The notes beneath the pieces are model-generated. The model was not told where the DNA came from and made no database searches. It worked only from the letters and a program-made list of their open reading frames with translations. Position numbers and translations under genes: made by a program. DNA of 64,000 nucleotides, taken from contig CM036170.1 in the NCBI GenBank assembly GCA_020631735.1, positions 70,385,737-70,449,736 on the forward strand. Direction: 5' to 3'. Shown here in pieces: positions 56,100 through 64,000 of the stretch. The stretch's first letter is position 1; the number at the start of each line of letters is the position of its first letter. The stretch is from Saccharum officinarum (lineage: Eukaryota; Streptophyta; Magnoliopsida; Poales; Poaceae).

Positions 56100-56975
56100 G
56101 TATGATTGGATCTCAATCTCGTTCTTCAACCGCCGCCGTTTTTCACCGTCTCGCCATCTCGCCGTGTCTGCGCCGCCGCGCCATTGCCGAGCCCGCAGAT
56201 CTCGCCTGCGCCCACGTCCACGCCACCACTGCCACCGCCGTTGCTGCACCCGCGCCCACGCCACCGCTGCCGCAGCACCGAGCAGCTCCGCCGCCGCCGC
56301 GCCCGCGCTCGCGCCAGTGCCAGCGCTCGCCACCGCGCCAGTGCTCGCGTGCTTCTCGCCGGAGCTGCATCGCCGTAGCCACGCCGACGGAGGTCCCCAG
56401 CGCCCTAGCTTCTCCTCGGAGATCTCCTTTTTGCCGCGCTCTTCCATACCCCTAACCCTAGATCGCGAGATTCACTGAAAACCCTAACCCTAGGTCACTA
56501 GGTCTTCATCTTCGAATTCATCTCCGTCTTCACGATCGTCTCCGTCTCCGCAAGGTGACGTCTTCTCCTTGGATTAGGGTTTACCGTTGATTTTCTAGTG
56601 AATTACTAATTCAATTATCGATCAATCGTCGATTGTATTCTAGGGTTTCGGTCACCATCTTCGGGTAACCCTAATACGTCGAGATCGTCTTCCGGTCATC
56701 GGATCATCGCTCGTCGAGGTAGCTATCACGGTCATCTCATATCTTACCTCACCTGCTTGCTCTTACTAGGATCTCACTTATCTTTTAGATATATATGTTG
56801 CTTATAGTAGATCCATCTATTCTATCATTTCAGTTTGTCCTGTCAGTGCTGAGTGGTTCAGGTGATCAGCTGTGAATCCGAGGCCAAGCCTGCGGATACG
56901 GATTGAGGCCAAGCCTCACAAGGTTCAGTACATCATCTGTCTTTTTAGTTTGTGTCAGTACATCATCTTATCAGT
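56100..56975 (+). other. Possible 5' leader of the Sirevirus 3' ORF
   Basis: A GC-rich, C-skewed segment (56110-56440) gives chance frames on both strands. Telo-box-like words (aaccctaaccctag, about 56447-56495) follow, then TC-rich DNA and AT-rich DNA containing a possible donor (gcaag|gtgacg, about 56555). The composition resembles a plant 5' UTR plus intron. This is an inference. Confidence 0.35.
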
Positions 56976-59408
56976 ATGGTTCGATGCAAGAACGCTGGTG
57001 GGGCACCCAGTGATGGGGATGACAGTCCCCCCAGGAGGACAGAGGTAGCTCGCGGGAAGCGAGTTAAGATTGCTGCCAAGAAAAGGAAGAGAACTCTTAT
57101 AGAGGCAGAGATAGCTCAGGCAGTGGCAGATGCAGCTGATGCAGCAGAGAGGGGTGGCAGGAGCAGTGGTATTCGCATTGGAGAAAGTCGCTTTCATCTT
57201 GAAGGTCGACAACTTGGCACAGAGGCCACAGAGGAGACAGTAGAGGCTATAGAGGAGACAGTGGATGCCCCTACAGAGCAGCCTTCAGAGGATCCACAGG
57301 AGACTGAGGAGCAGACAGCACAGACTCCACCGCGTCGTCGCTCAGGACGTACGCGAGCTCAGGTCACTCCCAGGCCAGAGGGTCAGCGTCGTGGAGGTCG
57401 TCCACCTCCTAGGGCTAGAGGTCACCCCCCTGTGGAGCACTTTGACCTCAGGGGTGCTACAGCCAGACAGGTCTAGGCCCTCAGGTTCGTTGAGGTGTCT
57501 CGGTGGTTCCCACCCCAGCGGGATCCCTGGGCGTCAGAGGGCTTCTACACACCTCTGCACAAGGATTTCTACAGGACCTATGTCGACAGTGGAATAGCAT
57601 TCAGACCACAGAGAGTCTGTCGACTAGAGGCACTAGTTGAGGTGGTTGGTGAGCAGCTTCGTCCACATCTATCTTTCCTGCCTGGACTATCAGATCTACT
57701 TGGACGGACTGGAGCATACTGCGGAACCTAGGTCAGAGAGTTTTACTCGTCACTATGGATCGACCCTGCACATCAGTTCATCCACTTTGTTTTCATAGGT
57801 CGTGACCACAGGTTATACAGCACCACGGTACGGGAGATTCTCAGACTCCCCGCTTCAGAGACCAAGATCCATCAGCTGTGTTTTGGACAGACTGCTCCTC
57901 CGATACGCCCTCACGGCGGGACAGTGCCTCCTACTGACTTGATTTGACCCTGTTTCCGTGAGCCTTTTGGCGAAGGGTCTCGACGCACGCCAGCCAGCCT
58001 GACACCCATAGCGAGAGTGCTGGATGCTATAGTGAGGAGGACACTTCTTCCTAGACTTGGATACAGAGAGGGTCTTACTCGCATGCAGCTATGGGTGATA
58101 CATCACCTCATCTCACAGACCCCGTTTGACCTTTGGGATCTGATGCTTTGTGAGATGGAGGATACCTTGGCAGAGGGATTCAAGGGACACATGCAGCTAC
58201 CATATGCACACTGGATCTGCTTCATCATCAGGACTGCCTGTGAGTTGCCTGTAGAGATTAGATCTGAAATCTCTGATACTACCATAGCCTTCCCAGAGTA
58301 TGACATCCGCCAGCTGTGGGCATCAGTGACTAGAGAGCAGGCACCTGGCCTAGGACGGCGACAGAGGCTAGATGTACCAGAGATAGCCGCTGAGCAGGAC
58401 GAGACCGTTGAGGGTCTTGCAGAGGTAGAGCTTGCAGACTTAGATGCTCAGCCGGCTGATCAAGCCGAGGATGTGGCCACTGACAGCACAGATAAAGACT
58501 ACCAGCCCATCCCCAGGTACCACTCTCCTCGGCCTCACGACCATGAGGCCAGTGGCTCTGGCTCAGCCTCCCGCTCAGATCCAGCCATAGTGGCTATCCT
58601 TGAGAGGTTGACCTAGGCCCAGGAGCGACAAGAGATACAGATGCAGCGATAGGCACAGGACTCAGCTACAACGTTTGCACAGATTCAGGCTCGCCAGGAC
58701 AAGCTCCATAGGCAGCAGCTCGAGTTTCAGCGACAGCAGTTTGAGATGCAGAGGCAGCAAGCAGCCACTCAGCAGCAATACTTAGAGCTCCTGTGCCACC
58801 TTGTCACTGTGGGAGTACCGCCACCACCGTCTGTCCTGACTCCAGCCTTACAGTCCAGTGGACTTTAGAGTCAGGGGCAGTCGAGCTTTCAGTACACCTC
58901 TCCTCAGCAGAAGGTACCGCAGACGTTTTAGTCTCCGAGCTATACGCCTATCCAGACAGGTTTTACTCCACCAGCTCAGCCGGGACCACACCTCCTCTCA
59001 GGCCCAGCATTCCCTGACTTCAGTGCTACATTCAGCGAGCTGACTGGACAGCCAACACCGTCGCACTCTACTTTTGTGACTACCTCAGACATGTTGGCTT
59101 CAGAGACTGCTGTGCTTCTAGTGACAGAGGCTGCTACTACAGACACTCTGCCTTCCTCAGTCGCATCTATAGATCCTCCCACTCTTGGTGTTCTTCAGGC
59201 TCAGGCGACAGTGACCGATCCGATAGTTGCTTCTACACCTTCAGTCACTGCCCCTCATCTACAAACCCAGACTACTTCACTGCCACATTCAGCTTCAGAG
59301 GGTTAGCCTAACAATTCAGAGTCTGAGGAGGATGCTACACAGTTTGTGATCACTCCGCGCTCCTCGGCACTCGACACGACAGCTTCTGTTCCCCCGTCAG
59401 GTCCCTAG
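56976..59408 (+). pseudogene. Sirevirus extra 3' (env-like position) ORF, one frame, several stops
   Basis: The reading frame from MVRCKNAGGAPSDGDD at 56976 stays the same for about 810 codons to 59408. It is interrupted only by single stop codons at 57474, 57729, 57945, 58614, 58650, 58866, 58929 and 59304 (seven TAG, one TGA). No frameshift was found. The product would have a basic N-terminus (KRVKIAAKKRKR, possible nuclear signal) and an acidic Glu/Thr-rich region. A central globular part (VREFYSSLWIDPAHQFIHFV) follows, then MQLWVIHHLISQTPFDLWDL, resembling the 'putative plant transposon protein' domain seen at this place in related elements. A Gln-rich coiled coil (58620-58790) and a Ser/Thr/Pro-rich tail end it. 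It occupies the env-like position of SIRE1-type elements, but I see no convincing membrane segment. Confidence 0.6.
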
Positions 59409-59828
59409 ATTAGTTTTTGGCGGTTGATGCCAAAGGAGGAGAGAGAGCATAGATTCAGGGGGAGTGGTGATAGAGGGTTTCATTTTTTGTGTGTGCTACT
59501 TTCATGCATCATGTTTACTTTTCTCGCCCTGCATTGTGTGACTATGAGTTTGTGAGACTATGTCTTAATGTTTTATGTCACTTAATTGTGTTTAGCTCAT
59601 AAGGTTGTGCTTCTGTGCCTTACTCTGATTTCAAATGAGCTATGTTTTATGTGTACTAACTCTTCATGTTTTATCTTATGAGTACACTCAGTTGGCTTAG
59701 AACACATAAGCATTGACTAACCCTTTGTGCTTACAGCTTTATGCTTATATGAACCAAGCATGATCGAAAACCTCAACTCATATCTTCTGAATCTAAGTGT
59801 TGTCATCAATCACCAAAAAGGGGGAGAT
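59409..59828 (+). other. Sirevirus 3' untranslated region with repeated purine tracts
   Basis: Purine-rich words aaaggaggagagagag (about 59433), cagggggagtgg (about 59457) and the final AAAAAGGGGGAGAT (59815-59828) are present. Several polypurine-like tracts before the 3' LTR are a described Sirevirus feature. Confidence 0.65.
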
Positions 59829-61470
59829 TGAAAGCATCTAGGCCCCGGTGTTGGTTTCGGCAATTGATGACAATGCTTAATTACCATGACTAACGTGTGT
59901 TTTGCAGAAACGTTGGTAAGTTAGGTCATGGAGATGATAACTGCTTTGAGCAATATGGTATTCATGTCCCTTGATGAAAATTGTTTCGGTTTTCAAAGGA
60001 TCAACAACAAGATTAAGGACGGTTAGTTCCGGATGTCAAGGTGTTGAGTTACATCTAGAATAGTCGTTAGGATCTTTGTTTCTTCCTTTGACCGTACTAT
60101 AAAGGGGGGCATGAGCGAGTAGCTTGACCTAGGTGAGTCTTGTGTTTAGGTGTGGTGCACACTTGTCAAACTTAGCACTAGGTAGCTCAAGAAAAGCTCA
60201 GAGTTCAGTTGGAAGCAACTTGGTTCAAGTTACGTCGCGTTTAGAAGACGTTTGAGCCGTTTACCTATGACCGGATGCGGTCCTAGTCATGACCGGACGT
60301 GTCCGGTCAGTACTAACACTTCACTGTGGTTTCAACTGATCGACCGGACGCGGTCCTTGAGAGGACCGGACGCGGTGGTCAGTCTGACACGTGTTTCAGA
60401 GGGTAATCAGCGTAATCGGACGCAACTGTGAAGTGATCGGCGCATCCGGTCATGTTCCAGTAAGGTCCCGTGGTGACCTGACGTGTCCGGTCAGCTATGA
60501 TCGGACGCGGTCTTACGTTAGGTCATTTTTCCAGTAAGCTCTTGCATGATCGGACGCGTCCAATCATCCCTGATCAGCGCGTCTGGTCATCTCAGACCGG
60601 CGCGTCCAGTCATCATAGATCGACGTGTCCGGTCACTCAGCGTAGCTTTCGGTTTTCGACCGTTACACCTGACCAGCGCGTCTGGTCATGTCGACAGGCG
60701 CGTCCGGTCAGTGCGTGTTTTGTTGTTTCGAAAGGTAACGGTTGGATTTGTCTGAGGGGTGTATAAATACATCCCCTCCACCTCTTTTAGTGGTCTCTTG
60801 CTCATTTGTTCAGCTGAGAAACACCTTTGAAGTGCAAGGGAGTGCAAGAGCCCTAGTGAGGATAGAGGTTTGCGAATCAAAGTTTGAGAATCCTCTCTAG
60901 TGACAAGAGTGTAGCAAGTGTGCATCCATCTTCTCATTAGGCTTGTTGTGGTCAAGTGAGAGTTCTAGCTTGTTACTCTTGGTGATCGCCATCACCTAGA
61001 CGGTTTGGTGGTGATTGGGAGTTTAGTGATCATCAGACGAGATTATGGGTGACCCAACTCAAGTTGTGAGCGGTTTTGGGTGATTCGCCGCGATGGAGTG
61101 TCGAAGAATCAACCCGTAGAGAGCACTTGATCCTTGCGCGGATCAAGGGGGAGCTACACCCTTGCGCGGGTGCTCCAACGAGGACTAGTGGGGAGTGGTG
61201 ACTCTCCGATACCTTGGCAAAACATCACCGTGTTCCTAACCCTTACTTTCAAGCATTTACTTTCGTGCATTACTTTCATTGCTTGTTTACTTTCCTAGAA
61301 TTGCCATGCTAGTCTAGGATTGGAACTTAGGGTGCAAAACTTTTATCGGTAGAATCACAAGGAACACTAGTAGGCACTAGGGGTGAAGTTTGGCTTGTAG
61401 GATTTAATTCTTGCATTTAATTTTTAGAAAAGCCCAATTCACCCCCCTCTTGGACATCTTGATCCTTTCA
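59829..61470 (+). repeat. 3' LTR of the Sirevirus
   Basis: 1,642 bp, the same length as the 5' LTR, TATA at 60762-60769. Of the eight GCGTCCGGTCA motifs intact in the 5' LTR only one (at about 60700) is intact here (block 60269-60710). The others carry C-to-T or G-to-A changes. Confidence 0.9.
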
Positions 61471-62360
61471 AAGTATTTTGAAGGTTCGTCTAACAAGTTA
61501 GGGCCATTAGATTCACTCGACAAACAGATGTAGAGCTCCCCTTCTAAATGGCACAATAACACGCAACCTATACTCATGAGGATAGAGGCCGCACTATATC
61601 CGATTCGTCAAGCCATTCTTACGCCATAAAGGAATACCTCTAACAAGCTAGAAAAGGTCCTTCTATATGACTAAAGCCAGAGCCATTTTAGCCCTCACAG
61701 TTGTACTGTAAATCCCGGATTTTCGCTCACAGATAAGTCCTTATGGAGAGTAATGAGAGCACCAAATAACCCCATGCTCTAGTACCCTTTAACAGTAATA
61801 AAAATCATCTTTTAATGTTTATTGCATATTCCATTAGTCAAATTACATGATCATAGTTCATGTTGAGCACTAGCAATACTAATCCATGCAATATAATAGG
61901 TATCAAGGAATAAAATCAACACTAAGTCATCCTTAACAAGGAATATATGCATAATGATATTACTTGCTTAATGTGAATAGGACAACAAGGATAATCCCAT
62001 GCTATACTTGCCTTTCTCAAACTGGTCCTGGTGATCTTATTCGTAGAAAAACTCCTGATCCCCAACGAATTGCTCACCGTCTATACTCGATCAGCGATAG
62101 CAACAACATTCATCCAGAACAATCATACATAAACAAACAAGACTATAATTAGAACAGTACACCAATAGTAAGAAAATAAGATAAAAAGTTTTTAAAACGA
62201 ATCTACAACTCGCTAGGATCACACAGACGCAAAGATCACAAAAAACGGAGCTAAAACGACGAAGTTATGAATTTACGAAGATTTCCTAAAGAAAAGTAAT
62301 TACTTTAATTCAAGCTCGAAAATAAAATATCATAAACCTACTGAACAGTTCTAACTCCAC
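61471..62360 (-). mobile_element. Old LTR fragment, minus strand, right part
   Basis: This continues the element cut at 47991; the junction reads through as tatgaagt|attttgaagg. It is AT-rich without a coding frame. The right limit is approximate because the RTE LINE starts around 62360. Confidence 0.45.
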
Positions 62361-64000
62361 CTATGTTGACTGGAAGACTTCCTTAAGTTGTCTCAACATA
62401 GCCGGTCCCAAGCCCGGGTAAAGGAGGAGGGTGTGTTAAGGTCTGGCGAACCAATAGTAAAAAACAATCACTCTCATGGATTTGAAACTCACAAGAGATT
62501 CGTTGGGGCGTAACCCTCTTAGCGACGCGCTACATCGGAACCCGGGTGTGGTGTTAAATGGGCAAGGGCCGGGTCGTCATCCCCTTAGTGGCGCGTCGTA
62601 TCGTGACCTGGGTACGATAAAAAATGAGCAAGGGTCGGGCCGTCTCAACCTTAGTGGCACGCTACATCTACGCCCGGGTGTAGTGAAAAATGAGCAAGGG
62701 TCTTCGCACTTCCCTCGACGGGTGCGAAGGGTAAGGAAGCTAGCCGAGGCAACTAGGATTCGTCTAGGTAGCTGGAACGTAGGGTCCCTAACGGGTAAGC
62801 TAAGAGAGCTAGTCGATGCAGCAATTAGAAGGCGTGTAAGTATTCTATGCGTTCAGGAGACTAAATGGAAGGGACAGAAGGCGAAGGAGGTGGAGGATAC
62901 TGGCTTTAAACTTTGGTATACGGGGACAACATCGGGTAGAAATGGTGTAGGCATCTTGATCGATAGGAGCCTTAAGGATGGAGTCATTGATGTTAGGAGG
63001 CAAGGCGACCGGATTATCTTAGTCAAGCTGGTAGTTGGAGATTCAGCTCTAAATGTGATCAGTACCTATGCCCCTCAGATAGGTCTTAGCGAGGGCACCA
63101 AGAGACAGTTTTGGGAAGATCTTGATAGCATAGTTAGTACCGTGCCTATCAGCGAGAAACTCTTTATAGGAGGAGACCTCAACGGCCATGTTGGTGCGAC
63201 TAATGTAGGTTTCGAGCGGGTGCACGGGGGGTTCGGGTATGGTAGTAGGAATCAAGAGGGGGAGGATGTTTTGAACTTCGCGCTGGCCTATGACTTGTTG
63301 ATAGCGAACACCCTCTTTAGGAAGAGGGAATCTCATCTAGTAACCTTTCATAGTGGACAACACTCGAGCCAGATCGACTTTATCCTTGCAAGGAGGGAGG
63401 ATAGACGTGCTTGCTTTGATTGTAAGGTGTTACCTGGGGAGTGTGTTGTCCCTCAACATAAGCTTGTGGTGGCGGACTTTCGCTTTCAGGTACGTGTCCA
63501 CCGGGACAAACGGGCCAAGATTGCGAGAACGAAGTGGTGGAAGCTTAGAGGGGAAGCAGCGCAAACATTTAAGGAGAGGATGCTAGACGAGGGGCCTTGG
63601 GAAGAAGGAGAAGATGCCAACGACATGTGGCTAAAGATGGCAACATGTGTCCAGAAGGTGGCTTCAGAAGTGTTTGGCGTGAGTAGGGGAGGCAAACGGG
63701 AAGCGAAAGACACATGGTGGTGGAATGACGAGGTGCAAAGGGCTATTAGGGAGAAGGAGTGTTTCAAGCGTCTCCACCATGACAAGAGTGTAGCTAACAT
63801 CGAGGGCTATAAAATAGCGAAGAGGGTTGCAAAGCGAGCTGTAAGTGTAGCAAAAGGTCAGGCGTATGATGGCCTTTATCAGCGGCTAGGCACGAAGGAA
63901 GGGGAGAAGGACATTTATAGGATGGCTAGAATCCACGAGAGGAAGACAAGGGACATCAACCAAATAAAATGCATCAAGGATGGGACAGATCGACTTCTGG
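62360..64000 (+). mobile_element. RTE-clade non-LTR retrotransposon (LINE), 5' part, continues beyond the window
   Basis: The 5' UTR (caacatagccggtcccaagc...) is followed by an open frame that runs to the window edge. The apurinic-endonuclease sequence type is that of plant RTE elements. Confidence 0.85.
62476..64000 (+). CDS. RTE LINE polyprotein, N-terminal part (endonuclease), open to window end
   Basis: An ATG at 62476 is the first Met after stops at 62452-62460. No stop occurs in the 508 codons to 64000. Residues 12-77 are three consecutive 22-residue repeats (starts 62509, 62575, 62641), each with a PLS/NLS-G-A/T core and ending QG. An apurinic-like endonuclease (EEP superfamily) follows: GSWNVGSLTGK (N101), QETKW (E128), GGDLNGHVG (D234, N236), QIDFIL (D301), PQHKLVVADF (H328, D334). 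All expected catalytic residues are present. This enzyme nicks target DNA for target-primed reverse transcription. The RT domain lies beyond the window. The spacer 335-508 is Lys/Arg-rich and open. Intact so far, hence possibly a young copy. Confidence 0.88.
   Translation, partial: MDLKLTRDSLGRNPLSDALHRNPGVVLNGQGPGRHPLSGASYRDLGTIKNEQGSGRLNLSGTLHLRPGVVKNEQGSSHFPRRVRRVRKLAEATRIRLGSWNVGSLTGKLRELVDAAIRRRVSILCVQETKWKGQKAKEVEDTGFKLWYTGTTSGRNGVGILIDRSLKDGVIDVRRQGDRIILVKLVVGDSALNVISTYAPQIGLSEGTKRQFWEDLDSIVSTVPISEKLFIGGDLNGHVGATNVGFERVHGGFGYGSRNQEGEDVLNFALAYDLLIANTLFRKRESHLVTFHSGQHSSQIDFILARREDRRACFDCKVLPGECVVPQHKLVVADFRFQVRVHRDKRAKIARTKWWKLRGEAAQTFKERMLDEGPWEEGEDANDMWLKMATCVQKVASEVFGVSRGGKREAKDTWWWNDEVQRAIREKECFKRLHHDKSVANIEGYKIAKRVAKRAVSVAKGQAYDGLYQRLGTKEGEKDIYRMARIHERKTRDINQIKCIKDGTDRLL

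Larger units (their letters stand above)
47992..61470 (+). mobile_element. Sirevirus-type Copia LTR retrotransposon, 13.5 kb, decayed
   Basis: The LTRs at 47992-49633 and 59829-61470 are 1,642 bp each, TGAAAGCATC...CCTTTCA. The PBS ATTGGTATCAGAGC starts at 49634, and the polypurine tract AAAAAGGGGGAGAT precedes the 3' LTR. TSD-position pentamers aagtc and aagta agree at 4 of 5. The order is gag with zinc knuckles, protease, integrase, RT, RNase H and an extra 3' open frame, as in Sireviruses (Maximus lineage: Opie, Ji, SIRE1). gag-pol has several stops and frame changes, so it is not autonomous. LTR differences read as transitions (13 in about the first 440 bp), so it is clearly older than the Copia element at 41606. 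Confidence 0.92.

Noticed and set aside
56094..56478. Overlapping 80-117-residue frames in the Sirevirus leader
   Set aside because: Simple Ala/Pro/Arg composition in all frames of a GC-rich stretch. More likely untranslated leader.

Overview
This window is nuclear DNA of a grass. The four host genes have very GC-rich, GC3-rich exons with canonical GT/AG introns, while the DNA between them is AT-rich and packed with grass-type MITEs (Tourist-like, Stowaway-like, hAT), Copia and LINE elements. The Sirevirus-type LTR motifs and MITE types suggest a panicoid grass, perhaps Andropogoneae (sorghum, sugarcane or Miscanthus group). The species is an inference.

Left half (1-32 kb): low-copy DNA with three host genes. 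They are the first coding exon of a 2-oxoglutarate-dioxygenase-like gene (1395-1927, minus), a complete three-exon alpha-expansin (6728-8071, minus) and a complete two-exon type-1 lipid-transfer protein (26148-26664, plus). Between them lie at least 16 related Tourist-like MITEs, most with 3-bp target-site duplications (TSDs). There are also Stowaway-like MITEs, a long foldback element, and a three-layer nest at 19.1-21.7 kb (Stowaway > Tourist > Mutator-like element carrying two gene fragments).

Middle (32-41.6 kb): L1-type LINE remnants, two hAT MITEs with exact 8-bp TSDs, and a LINE-bounded insertion (34244-37792, 18-bp TSD). The 5' part of that insertion is a copy of DNA 0.9 kb upstream. 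It was later interrupted by a solo LTR and a larger LTR-like block. An ATL-type RING-H2 ubiquitin-ligase gene (40493-41107) closes this part.

Right third (41.6-64 kb): retrotransposons only. A 4,963-bp Copia element has LTRs that read as identical, a 5-bp TSD and one uninterrupted 1,458-residue Gag-Pol frame, so it looks recent. It carries a perfect 28-bp inverted repeat inside its reverse-transcriptase/RNase H region. A 13.5-kb Sirevirus-type Copia (LTRs 1,642 bp each, decayed gag-pol, extra 3' open frame) sits inside an older minus-strand LTR fragment. The window ends inside an intact RTE-type LINE frame that starts at 62476 and is still open at 64000.

The host genes are not an operon or pathway: two act at the cell wall or outside the cell (expansin, lipid transfer), one is a membrane ubiquitin ligase and one a probable oxidase. 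No tRNA, rRNA or CRISPR array was seen. LTR identity and MITE relationships were judged by eye.
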